From NCBI GenBank assembly GCA_905478325.1, contig CAJQIB010000012.1, forward strand, positions 41,293 through 105,292: a stretch of DNA of 64,000 nt. Reading direction: 5' to 3'. This DNA is from an uncultured Flavobacteriales bacterium. Its GTDB lineage: Bacteria; Bacteroidota; Bacteroidia; Flavobacteriales_D; Sanyastnellaceae. Shown piece by piece: positions 8,197-16,114 of the stretch. Both the position numbers and the translations under genes were made by a program. A model generated the notes under the pieces. That model did no database searches. It saw nothing but the letters and a program-made list of their open reading frames with translations, and was not told the DNA's origin. Position 1 is the first letter of the stretch, and each line of letters begins with the position of its first letter.

Positions 8197-10602
8197 TTAC
8201 TGCTTCAGTAATTGCAATTGGTTGATCATCAATCCGGCACGAACCTGCAACTGATACACTCCATTCGCAACGCCTGTCAAGTCCATTGTTACGCGATTGC
8301 TTCCCGTTTGGTTCACAAAAACTTGTGAATTTACCATGCGGCCTTGCCCGTCAAAGATCGAGACTTCCAAATCCTGACCCTGAGCACCGGCCCATTCCAA
8401 CTGGAAAGCTCCATTGCTCGGGTTTGGACTGACCGATAAGCTGCTCAAGAAGCCCAGCTCCTCAATTCCAACAGGAACACCAAAGGTGCCCTCTACAGAA
8501 CAACCATTCATATCCGTAATGGTTACCGTGTATTCGCCAGCTACAATTCCAGTCAAGTCTTCATCTGCACTGGTGAATGCATCAGGTCCGGACCACGCAA
8601 ACATGTTTCCGCCATTGCCACCAGCAACGTCAATGTCCAACGCGCCATCACCAGCACCTGTGTCATTGGTAATCGTACCCGTAACTGTCATTTCATCTGG
8701 TTCATTGATCGTAGCCTCGATGGAGGCTTGACAACCATTTGAATCTTGAACGTAGTACGTGTAAATACCTGGAGTCAAATCGATGTAAATCGGAGAAGAG
8801 CCGAAATCTGTGCCGTCCGCACTGTACTCGTATAAATTCGTACCACCCGCTCCTGCGATTTCAACCGAACCATTGGTGTCTCCAAAACAAGTCACATCCT
8901 CTGATGAAGCCGATGCGATCAATTCAGTCGCATCTCCAACAGTAGCAACGACTTCCGCTTGACAGTCTTCAACATCTGTTGCGAGGATGACATAATCACC
9001 AGGCAATAAATCACCAAACAACGTAACATCGCTTGACTCACCTTCATTGAAAGAGAACGTCAAGCCTCCATTTCCACCATCCGCATTGAAGGATACCATA
9101 CCATTCTGGTCACCGAAACACAAAATGTCTGTAACACTCGCATCAATGACAATCGGCTCAGGAGCACCTACCGTGTATTCTACGGTTGATTGACCGATGC
9201 ATCCGTTGACATCCATGGCATAGATGGTATATGTACCACCTTGGACATAAAGTACATTGCCTGGAGCATAATTCACACCATCTGTGCTAAACTCCATGCT
9301 CGCTTGAGTACCTGCACCACCTAATGTCAAAACAACGATTTGACCATCTGCTGAATCAGCGCAAGTTGCGTCCAAAATGTTGCTCTGACCACCTGCCACT
9401 GTGACACTCAATTGTTGCGGATTTGCGACACTAATGGCGATACTTTGTGCAGTGCACCCATTCGCATCTTGTGCATAGACCGTGTACAGACCTGCAGCCA
9501 ATCCATCAAAGTACAAATCAGACGCCGTTTCACTGAAGTTTGGTGTGAGACTGAACGTGTAATCGCCAGCACCGCCTTCCGCTTCTCCTGAGATGACGGC
9601 GTCACTGTCTCCGGCACAGCTGACAGACTCTGTCAACGAAGCCGTTAATGTGATCGCATCCGGAACGGCCATTTCCACATCCACTGAAGCGGTACAACCC
9701 GCGCCATCAATCGCGTTTACAGTGTACATGCCGCCAACCAGACCGTTAAAATTTCCAACCGCCAAAGTCGGATCATTTTCGCCAATCCCGAAAGTCACAC
9801 CCAGTTGACCTCCCGTTGCAGAAACGATGATCATACCGTCACTCACTCCTGGACAAGAATTACCGATAACCTCGTCGAGGGTCAATGTCAAGGTGCAAGG
9901 AAACACGCATGTCTCTCCGGCTTCTGTGGCATCAGGGTTGTAGTTTGTTGCTTCCGGATCCATGCAACCGAAAATTGCACCTGCACTTGAGCTAAATGGA
10001 ATGCCTTCGTACTGCGTCGACGCGCTTTGCTCACCATTCAAGAAAACCTGCACGTTGAACGAACCAGTAAAACTTCCAGATGTTGTCAATTGAGCGAGAA
10101 GAACTTTGAAGTCTGGACCCGCTTGAGCTTGCGTGTCTCCAAATAGTGTAAACCACGAACCTCCGTTATCAGAATTCACTACGAAATCACCGCCTGTTTC
10201 AAAAACGTCTACGGCATCATCGATGCCAACTGAGTTAGGTTGCCCCGTTACTTCAGTAGAGTTCGATACACCTAGTGTAATCCACGAGTCAAATTCAGCT
10301 TCTGCTGAAAACGCAAAAAAGGCTGGATTGATGCTCCATCCTGTTGATGCTCCGAAATCTGACTGAAAAAAACCGTCTACTGAAGTCAACGAAAGTGGAG
10401 ATGACACATCTCCATAAACCGCCGAAATCTCATCCAATTCATTGGTCAACACAGCGTAGACACGGTATGTCGTCATACCGTCCAAAGCAGGTATTTCAAT
10501 TCCGTCATGCTCCGCGTAGACCTCGGATACAATCTCAATTAATTGACTAGATCCGCTGATTGCTATTAAACAGGCAACGGCACTTAGTAGAAGTTGTTTC
10601 AT
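8197..10602 (-). CDS. 801-aa T9SS-exported protein: domain A, one Cys module and SprB-like repeats
   Basis: Signal peptide residues 1-19 (MKQLLLSAVACLIAISGSS). Domain A covers ~20-212 (MTTYRVYAV, FDSWITLGV, GGSWFTLFG). A single GCMDPEATNYNPDA module follows (~213-238). About six SprB-like repeats (~240-715) show the repeated pattern C-x-G-D-x-[ND]-G followed by GGxGxYxFSxxx, LxxGxYTxxAxDxNGC. The T9SS type A sorting domain occupies ~722-801 (VSPNPSNGAFQLEW ... NGVYQLQV). SprB of Flavobacterium johnsoniae is a gliding adhesin carrying such repeats, but this protein is far shorter and its role here is inference. It is flanked by its own promoter-like element upstream and a strong terminator downstream, so it is probably monocistronic. 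Confidence 0.92.
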   Translation of the reverse strand: MKQLLLSAVACLIAISGSSQLIEIVSEVYAEHDGIEIPALDGMTTYRVYAVLTNELDEISAVYGDVSSPLSLTSVDGFFQSDFGASTGWSINPAFFAFSAEAEFDSWITLGVSNSTEVTGQPNSVGIDDAVDVFETGGDFVVNSDNGGSWFTLFGDTQAQAGPDFKVLLAQLTTSGSFTGSFNVQVFLNGEQSASTQYEGIPFSSSAGAIFGCMDPEATNYNPDATEAGETCVFPCTLTLTLDEVIGNSCPGVSDGMIIVSATGGQLGVTFGIGENDPTLAVGNFNGLVGGMYTVNAIDGAGCTASVDVEMAVPDAITLTASLTESVSCAGDSDAVISGEAEGGAGDYTFSLTPNFSETASDLYFDGLAAGLYTVYAQDANGCTAQSIAISVANPQQLSVTVAGGQSNILDATCADSADGQIVVLTLGGAGTQASMEFSTDGVNYAPGNVLYVQGGTYTIYAMDVNGCIGQSTVEYTVGAPEPIVIDASVTDILCFGDQNGMVSFNADGGNGGLTFSFNEGESSDVTLFGDLLPGDYVILATDVEDCQAEVVATVGDATELIASASSEDVTCFGDTNGSVEIAGAGGTNLYEYSADGTDFGSSPIYIDLTPGIYTYYVQDSNGCQASIEATINEPDEMTVTGTITNDTGAGDGALDIDVAGGNGGNMFAWSGPDAFTSADEDLTGIVAGEYTVTITDMNGCSVEGTFGVPVGIEELGFLSSLSVSPNPSNGAFQLEWAGAQGQDLEVSIFDGQGRMVNSQVFVNQTGSNRVTMDLTGVANGVYQLQVRAGLMINQLQLLKQ

Positions 10603-10636
10603 TCGAATGGTAGTTAGTCGTGAATATCAGTTTGTC

Positions 10637-10644
10637 CAAATATA
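10637..10644 (-). promoter_or_regulatory. -7 element TATATTTG for the SprB-like gene
   Basis: A perfect TAnnTTTG match on the minus strand lies 34 bp upstream of the ATG at 10602, in the gap after the upstream terminator. No TTG is seen at the usual -33 distance, so the call rests on the -7 element and position only. Confidence 0.5.
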
Positions 10645-10713
10645 GTCCTCTCGCACATTTATTTCGGATCTCGAAACGAGATTTTAAGAAAGGATATACA
10701 CGGATATTTGTGA

Positions 10714-10750
10714 ACAAAAGAAAAGGGAGGAGACATGCGTCCCCTCCCTT
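10714..10750 (-). terminator. Intrinsic terminator of the CBM-like T9SS gene
   Basis: A 12-bp stem (10723-10734 with 10739-10750; one G-U pair, 4-nt loop) reads on the minus strand as AAGGGAGGGGAC-GCAT-GTCTCCTCCCTT followed by TTCTTTTG. It lies 22 bp past the stop at 10772. Confidence 0.85.
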
Positions 10751-10771
10751 GCTAAAGCCCGGGATATGATG

Positions 10772-12553
10772 TCAATTCTTGATGACCAACTGAGCCGGGA
10801 AAGTGGCATCACCATTCAAAATCAACATGTAAGATCCTGAAGGCAATTCAGACGTTGACATCTGAACAACCGCTGCGCCCAATACGACTGGTGTAGAACG
10901 GATCATCCGTCCCGTCATATCATACAACTCCAATTGAAGCGTTCCTTGCTGATCGCTGTTTAAAGCAATGTTCAACTCTTGGTCAAATGGATTGGGATAA
11001 ACAACCAGCGCATTGCCTAACCACTCGTCAACATTGACTACGCACGTTGTGCATTTGTTGTAGCAGACGGCTTCTAATATTTCTGGCTCACCACTGCGTT
11101 CATGAATTCGATTATATGCACCGAAACCATTCGCCAAACCACAACCGTCAGACTCAAAGTTACCCAGTTCATTGCCTTCAGCATCCACATTGGCTCCAGA
11201 CTCTTCCAAATAGTCAATGCCGTTATCTCCTGTTGAAGGGTCTCCGTTGACAAATTTGTAAAGAACCGTTGTGCCTCCGCTCACATTGGCTGTGACTTCA
11301 TACACCCCATCGGCGTCGTCATCTGTCATTTGCATTCCACCTGCTTGCCAGTTTGGCGACGTGAAATTTCCAATCACCCAAACACCATTGGCATTCACCT
11401 CCTCTTCTGACATATCAACTCTGAACGTAATGTCAGCCGGATCAGGATTTTCAACGCAAGTCAACTCACATGAATTATAACACACCTCATATAGGACGGC
11501 ATCACTGCCAACTGAAATAGCGCGGTTGTCACTTCCTTCAGCAGCGCAGTCTCCTACAATCAATTCATTATCTACGTTTCCGTCGCCATTGCCACTCCAA
11601 TCATTCCCGTTGATAAACTTGAACTCATAGTCCCCAGGCGCCATGCCTAAAGTGAGTTCCCAAATGCCATCACCATCATCGTCACTCAATGGATTCGAAT
11701 TGGCCGACCACCCTTGGAACGACCCCGCTACGTGCACACCGTTGACGGAAACCGTTTCCTGAGTTGTCATGTCCACACGAAGCGTGACCTCTGTTGGAGA
11801 AACACACGTTCCACATGCATTGTAACATGGAGCAGCTCCCGTACCAACATCGCCATACAACACTTCATTTTGACTCGTCAACCCGAATGATCGGTTGCCA
11901 AAGCCATCTGAACACGCCTCATCATCAATGTTTTCATTCGGATTCGTCCAAGAATTTCCATTGATGAATTTGAAAAGAATGGCGCTACCAAGCCCCGTTG
12001 TGTCAAAAGACACGACTGTTTCCCAAATGCCATCCTCATCATTGTCTTGCAAAGGCGTCGTTGCTGGGTCCCAATTTTGGAAATCACCCGCTACGTGCAC
12101 GCCATTGGGAGAGATTGCAGCCTCAACACTCATATCAACTCGCAAGCGCACACTGTTCATACCGCAGGCCGCACAGTTTGCAAAGCAAACGAACATCGAG
12201 GCTTCTGTTTCTGACTCAGAAACATGTAAAAACCGATTGTCATTTCCTGATATTTCGACTTGGCATGTCGGTGGCACATCTTCTGCGTAATCCCAAGCAG
12301 GACCATTGAGGAATTTAAACTCAAGCATTCCAGGTGCAACATCCAACGTGACTTCATACACATTGTCCATGTCGTCATCGGCAAGTGGAGTTGCCATAGG
12401 GTCCCATCCTTGAAAACTACCTGCGATGTAAACACCATCCGCTGAAACAGTTTCATTGGACATGTCGACTTGGAAGGTCACGGGAACGAGGACTTGAGCA
12501 CTCAACCATGTTGCCATGACGAGAAATGCTCCGAGGGTCAAGAGGTGCTTCAT
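10772..12553 (-). CDS. 593-aa T9SS-exported protein with four starch-binding-like modules
   Basis: The start was placed at the ATG (12553) that begins MKHLLTLGAFLVMATWLSAQ, a clean signal peptide; the frame is open further upstream. Four homologous modules begin near residues 23, 133, 254 and 371. Each starts xVTFRVDMSxExVxxxGVxVAGxFQGW, carries a DDDxDGxWEVT strand and an EFKFINGxxW strand, and ends with a conserved Cys cluster of the type CYNxCxxC. The fold pattern matches starch-binding/glycogen-binding beta-sandwiches (CBM20/CBM48-like), so glycan binding is plausible, but no catalytic domain is present. A T9SS sorting domain follows (~506-593, VYPNPFDQELNIAL ... GSYMLIL). It ends at its own terminator. 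Confidence 0.9.
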   Translation of the reverse strand: MKHLLTLGAFLVMATWLSAQVLVPVTFQVDMSNETVSADGVYIAGSFQGWDPMATPLADDDMDNVYEVTLDVAPGMLEFKFLNGPAWDYAEDVPPTCQVEISGNDNRFLHVSESETEASMFVCFANCAACGMNSVRLRVDMSVEAAISPNGVHVAGDFQNWDPATTPLQDNDEDGIWETVVSFDTTGLGSAILFKFINGNSWTNPNENIDDEACSDGFGNRSFGLTSQNEVLYGDVGTGAAPCYNACGTCVSPTEVTLRVDMTTQETVSVNGVHVAGSFQGWSANSNPLSDDDGDGIWELTLGMAPGDYEFKFINGNDWSGNGDGNVDNELIVGDCAAEGSDNRAISVGSDAVLYEVCYNSCELTCVENPDPADITFRVDMSEEEVNANGVWVIGNFTSPNWQAGGMQMTDDDADGVYEVTANVSGGTTVLYKFVNGDPSTGDNGIDYLEESGANVDAEGNELGNFESDGCGLANGFGAYNRIHERSGEPEILEAVCYNKCTTCVVNVDEWLGNALVVYPNPFDQELNIALNSDQQGTLQLELYDMTGRMIRSTPVVLGAAVVQMSTSELPSGSYMLILNGDATFPAQLVIKN

Positions 12554-12573
12554 GCAATAATTTATTTTAGAAT

Positions 12574-12588
12574 GTACTTGCAAAGTAC
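12574..12588. promoter_or_regulatory. Short palindrome upstream of the CBM-like gene
   Basis: GTACTTGCAAAGTAC contains 6-bp arms (GTACTT/AAGTAC) around a 3-nt centre, 21 bp upstream of the ATG at 12553. It also includes, on the minus strand, TACTTTG, a -7-like element one base short of consensus. It could be an operator or chance. Confidence 0.2.
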
Positions 12589-12687
12589 ACGTTCCTAAAC
12601 TTTTGAAAGCATGGCGAAACAAACACTTATTCACCATGGCCTGATTTCACGTTGAAATCCGCCTGCCGTTTCCTTCAAAAACTGAAC

Positions 12688-13128
12688 TTATTCAGGCTTA
12701 CCCAAACCCAATTTTTTCAAAATCTCAATCCAAGACTCTGGCCAAGTCGTGGAGCAACGATTCACATGGTCATAGGAGACCATCACGGTTTGGGCTTTTG
12801 AGGCCAACTTCCACTCTCCCCTTCGCTTCACATAGACTTCGTAGGCAGCCACCATGCTTTTTGAACCGATGGAATCAATCCACGTTACAATCTCAACCTC
12901 GTCATTCATCGCTATAGGGCGCATATAATCGATCTCATGACGTGCGACGACCATTCCGGCATCATTCCAGTTCCATTCTCTTCCAACAAACCCTTCAAAT
13001 AAATGAATGCGGCACTGTTCAAAATAAGTGGGATAGACGGCGTTGTTGACAATACCTACGGCGTCGATATCGGCAAAGCGAATTTCGGGTCGGTAGCGTT
13101 GGAAAGATTGGAATGCACTCAAATTCAT
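12688..13128 (-). CDS. Acyl-CoA thioesterase, hotdog fold (YbgC/4HBT family)
   Basis: The 146-aa protein has the size and signature of the 4-hydroxybenzoyl-CoA thioesterase-like family: an N-terminal strand RPEIRFADIDAVGIVNNAVYPTYFEQCR, where the Asp of the FADID/GIVNN segment is the usual catalytic acid, then MRPIAMNDEVEIVTWIDSIGSKS. It should hydrolyse a cytosolic acyl-CoA; the substrate cannot be told. The start codon is fixed by a perfect TAnnTTTG element that ends 4 nt before the ATG (leaderless pattern). It is divergent from the small membrane protein gene, only 32 bp apart. Confidence 0.88.
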   Translation of the reverse strand: MNLSAFQSFQRYRPEIRFADIDAVGIVNNAVYPTYFEQCRIHLFEGFVGREWNWNDAGMVVARHEIDYMRPIAMNDEVEIVTWIDSIGSKSMVAAYEVYVKRRGEWKLASKAQTVMVSYDHVNRCSTTWPESWIEILKKLGLGKPE

Positions 13129-13132
13129 GCCG

Positions 13133-13140
13133 CAAAAGTA
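13133..13140 (-). promoter_or_regulatory. -7 element TACTTTTG, leaderless promoter of the thioesterase gene
   Basis: Perfect TAnnTTTG on the minus strand, followed by CGGC and then the ATG at 13128. With the usual -7 geometry the transcript would begin at or next to the start codon. No -33 TTG is seen at normal spacing. Confidence 0.6.
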
Positions 13141-13148
13141 CCGCCGCT

Positions 13149-13156
13149 TAACTTTG
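13149..13156 (+). promoter_or_regulatory. -7 element TAACTTTG, leaderless promoter of the small membrane protein
   Basis: Perfect TAnnTTTG followed by CATC and the ATG at 13161. It faces away from the TACTTTTG element with 8 bp between them, so two divergent promoters share a 32-bp gap. Confidence 0.6.
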
Positions 13157-13160
13157 CATC

Positions 13161-13502
13161 ATGAACCTCAAGAAAACAATTGCACTTTCACTCCTTTTCA
13201 TTTTGCTTGTCGGCTCAATCTGGAACCTCATTGCCCATCCAAGTGCTGTTTGTTGGTTCGCAAATTCACTGTGCGTCCTGGTGACGGGTTTGAGTGTAGC
13301 GGTCTCTGAACGTCGCGGTATGGATGTCTCCTTCTTCACCATTCTCGTCTTTGCACTCTGCGTTGTGTCATTGGCCATTGCTTGGGGCCAGTGGTTTGTA
13401 CTCGGAACTGGAGCTGCTGAAGCGATGATTGTCCCCCTTGGATCGGCATGCATTTGGTTATTCCGACCTTTTTCAATGAAAAATTCGTCCGGAAACTCGT
13501 GA
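13161..13502 (+). CDS. Small integral membrane protein of unknown function
   Basis: The 113 residues are strongly hydrophobic, with about four candidate membrane segments (around 6-25, 29-47, 57-80 and 85-102) and a short polar tail (PFSMKNSSGNS). I recognise no family. The start is supported by the TAACTTTG-N4-ATG arrangement. A 141-residue frame on the opposite strand covers the same region but has the composition of a shadow frame. The neighbours (thioesterase, HU) give no functional hint. Confidence 0.65.
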   Translation: MNLKKTIALSLLFILLVGSIWNLIAHPSAVCWFANSLCVLVTGLSVAVSERRGMDVSFFTILVFALCVVSLAIAWGQWFVLGTGAAEAMIVPLGSACIWLFRPFSMKNSSGNS

Positions 13503-13601
13503 AAAGCGAATGAGAACCGGTCAAATCCTCTGATTTTTCTCGTCCTTTTCAACAATTGGCTTCGGTTTATCAACGAATTGGCCCTAAAACCCCTACACCC
13601 C

Positions 13602-13633
13602 TTGCTACCGTTGAATTCTCACCTATATATTTG
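13602..13633 (+). promoter_or_regulatory. Promoter of the HU gene
   Basis: TTG at 13602-13604 and TATATTTG at 13626-13633 are separated by 21 bp, a good match to the Bacteroidota TTG/TAnnTTTG promoter. The leader before the ATG at 13669 would be about 30 nt and AT-rich, as expected for a highly expressed HU gene. Confidence 0.7.
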
Positions 13634-13668
13634 GCGAAGTTGAAAATCATTTTTTAAATCTAGTTACC

Positions 13669-13938
13669 ATGAATAAAGCAGAATTGGTTGATGCAATGGC
13701 AGAAGGTGCCGGCATCTCAAAAGCAGACGCTAAGCGATCATTGGATGCGTTCGTTGACGCGACTTCCGGTGCATTGAGCAAAGGAGACCGAGTTTCTCTC
13801 GTAGGATTCGGTTCATTCTCAGTTACACATCGCGCTTCACGTAAAGGCCGTAACCCACAAACGGGTAAGGAAATTACAATCGCAGCAAAGAATGTGATCA
13901 AATTCAAGGCAGGAGCTGACTTGAATTCAAAAATGTAA
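13669..13938 (+). CDS. hup: HU family DNA-binding protein
   Basis: The 89 residues match a full-length HU protein: [28 protein letters not shown] for the helical dimer body, VGFGSFSV for the turn, and the [14 protein letters not shown] beta-arm that inserts in the minor groove. HU compacts the nucleoid and bends DNA as a homodimer or heterodimer. It has its own promoter and a strong terminator, so it is a single-gene unit. Confidence 0.96.
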   Translation: MNKAELVDAMAEGAGISKADAKRSLDAFVDATSGALSKGDRVSLVGFGSFSVTHRASRKGRNPQTGKEITIAAKNVIKFKAGADLNSKM

Positions 13939-13957
13939 TTGCTCTTTAGCAATAAAT

Positions 13958-13990
13958 GAAAGGCCCCTCGTTCATTCGAGGGGCCTTTTT
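13958..13990 (+). terminator. Intrinsic terminator of the HU gene
   Basis: AAAGGCCCCTCG and CGAGGGGCCTTT pair perfectly (12 bp) around a 6-nt loop and run into TTTTT, 20 bp after the HU stop codon. Confidence 0.9.
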
Positions 13991-14016
13991 CATTCTGTCG
14001 AATTCCATTTAATCTG

Positions 14017-14724
14017 ATGAAAAGCGATTCCGATATCCGGTATGAAACGTTGCTTCCCTTCTTAAGCGAAGAGCGAATCCAACGGTTTGACGCTGTCCTG
14101 AAAGGAAGAACCCGACACCTGAGCGTTGTACTCGAAAACATCTATCAATCAAGAAACGCCAGTGCCGTGATGAGAAGTTGCGATGGCATGGGGATTCAGG
14201 ACGTCCATTTGATTGAAAACATCAATCCATGGGTTTACAATCGAGGTGTATCCAAAGGGACTCCCAGTTGGCTCACCCTGCACCGTTACAGGCAACAGCC
14301 TGATCCCACAGAAACGTGCATCCAAAATCTGAGAGATCGCGGCTATCGCATTGCAGTCACCTCTCCTCATGTCGATGGATTCAATGTAGACGATGTCCCG
14401 ATCGAAGAACCGCTAGCATTGGTCATGGGCACGGAATGGAAGGGTGTATCTGACCGCCTGCTGCAGCAGGCTGATTACCATGTCGCCATCCCGATGCACG
14501 GATTTGCTGAATCGCTCAACATCAGTGTTGCCGCGGCCATTGCCCTGTATGAATTAAGCAAACGTTGCCGGGAATTGCCGGAACACACTTGGGGATTGTC
14601 CGAAACGGAGAAAAACACCTTGCGCGGAGACTGGGCGATGCATACCGTTCGGAAATCTGAATTGATTTTAAAAAGACTTGGAGTTTCTCCAGAAACTGGA
14701 CGCCCCCACTCTCTGAAGAAATGA
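14017..14724 (+). CDS. trmH: TrmH family tRNA/rRNA (guanosine-2'-O-)methyltransferase
   Basis: The 235-aa protein has the SPOUT methyltransferase motifs: NIYQSRNASAVMRSCDGMGIQDVHLIE (motif 1 with the conserved Asn/Arg), LALVMGTEWKGVSDRLL (motif 2) and IPMHGFAESLNISVAAAIALYEL (motif 3, the trefoil-knot AdoMet-binding segment). The N-terminal helical part and C-terminal helix extension resemble TrmH, which methylates G18 of tRNA, rather than RlmB. Substrate assignment is by family resemblance. The next gene (MATE transporter) follows in the same direction after 39 bp. Confidence 0.85.
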   Translation: MKSDSDIRYETLLPFLSEERIQRFDAVLKGRTRHLSVVLENIYQSRNASAVMRSCDGMGIQDVHLIENINPWVYNRGVSKGTPSWLTLHRYRQQPDPTETCIQNLRDRGYRIAVTSPHVDGFNVDDVPIEEPLALVMGTEWKGVSDRLLQQADYHVAIPMHGFAESLNISVAAAIALYELSKRCRELPEHTWGLSETEKNTLRGDWAMHTVRKSELILKRLGVSPETGRPHSLKK

Positions 14725-14763
14725 CCTTGTATTTTACAGTTCCATGGCGACTTTTGCGCGCTG

Positions 14764-16101
14764 ATGAAAACTGAGCGCCCTCTTCAAAACGATTATGCAA
14801 GTTTGCTGCGCATGGCCATCCCCATCTCCCTGGGGTCTTTGGTCCAGTTCTTCGTGGTCCTAACGGACAACTTCTTTCTTGCTCGACTCAATGAAGACGC
14901 CATCAATGGCGCAGGAAATGCAGGACTGGTGTACCTCACACTGCAGATGCTCGCAGTAGGAAGTAGCGCCGCACTTCAAATTACCATCGCCAAGCGGTTA
15001 GGCGAAGGTCGCCGTGATCTTGCAATGAGCACTTTTCGTTCGGGACTCGCATTTCATCTAGCACTCGGAATCGCACTGATGGCCCTTGCTACCATTCTAA
15101 ATCAAGGTTTACTAGGAAGCACCATCGCAAGTGATTCAGTGCGCAATGTATTTGAGCCTTTTCTGTCTGTTCGAACGTGGGGATTCATTCCATTCTCTCT
15201 GATGCTAGCGTTCAATGCGCTATACACGGGGACTGCCCGAACCCTACCCATTTTAATCATCTCAGGAACGACTGCGTTCGTCAACATTATCTTGGATGCC
15301 GGCTGGGTTGAAGGGTGGTGGGGAATGACGGCAATGGGCGCTCAAGGAGCGGCATGGGCTTCCTTTGTAGCTGAGTTGTGCGGATGCGCCATGGCCATTT
15401 GCATGACTGCGTGGGTCATTAAAGATGCGTATCGCCCTTGGAATTGGCTGCAACGAAGCAATCTAATTGCACTGTGGAAACTCGCCTACCCCTTGATGGC
15501 ACAATTCATTGTGACTGTTGGTACATGGACCGCTTTTTTCTTTTTCGTGGAAAAGGTGGGAGGCATGGAATTGAAAGTATCACATGTTGCACGGAACTTA
15601 TTCATGCTTGGCTTTGTGGTGGCCCAGGGCATGCAGCAAACCACGAGAACGTATGTGAGCGGTATGATTGGAGAAGGCCGCTCTGCCGAATTAAAAGTCA
15701 CTTTGCGTCGGATTGTCCTTCTGAATATTGGAGGCATTCTGATTCTATGCCACGGTTTTATTCTGTATCCCGAAACGCTTGCTAGCGTGTTCTTCGATGA
15801 TGGCGAAGGCTTCCAAGCCATGACCCGAACATTCAAAGTTGTCTTTGTCGCGGTTCTTTTGGAATCTCTTTCGGGCATTTTTCTTTCAACCATTCAAGGC
15901 ATGGGATCCACCGTTCAAGCATTCTGGGTGGAATTGGTTACCGTTACGCTTTATCTCATCGTCGCGGCGAGCATGACTTTGTGGTGGCCACAACCTATCT
16001 GGGTTATTTGGCGGGTTGAATGGGTCTATTTTTCATGCATTGGATTGGGGAGTTGGTGGTTCTTACGCCAAGCGGTATGGATGAATCCAAAGAATGGTTG
16101 A
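14764..16101 (+). CDS. MATE family multidrug/organic cation efflux transporter
   Basis: The 445 residues contain about twelve hydrophobic segments in two similar halves. MAIPISLGSLVQFFVVLTDNFFLARLNEDAINGAGNAG is the typical MATE N-terminal motif. MATE proteins export cationic compounds in exchange for Na+ or H+; the substrate is unknown. The gene lies between trmH and fmt in the same orientation with short gaps and may be cotranscribed with them. Confidence 0.9.
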   Translation: MKTERPLQNDYASLLRMAIPISLGSLVQFFVVLTDNFFLARLNEDAINGAGNAGLVYLTLQMLAVGSSAALQITIAKRLGEGRRDLAMSTFRSGLAFHLALGIALMALATILNQGLLGSTIASDSVRNVFEPFLSVRTWGFIPFSLMLAFNALYTGTARTLPILIISGTTAFVNIILDAGWVEGWWGMTAMGAQGAAWASFVAELCGCAMAICMTAWVIKDAYRPWNWLQRSNLIALWKLAYPLMAQFIVTVGTWTAFFFFVEKVGGMELKVSHVARNLFMLGFVVAQGMQQTTRTYVSGMIGEGRSAELKVTLRRIVLLNIGGILILCHGFILYPETLASVFFDDGEGFQAMTRTFKVVFVAVLLESLSGIFLSTIQGMGSTVQAFWVELVTVTLYLIVAASMTLWWPQPIWVIWRVEWVYFSCIGLGSWWFLRQAVWMNPKNG

Positions 16102-16114
16102 AATTTGACTCGAC

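Noticed and set aside
13148..13573. 141-aa minus-strand frame opposite the small membrane protein
   Set aside because: It has no family resemblance and no promoter element. The plus frame has a signal of real use (hydrophobic segments and TAACTTTG-N4-ATG).
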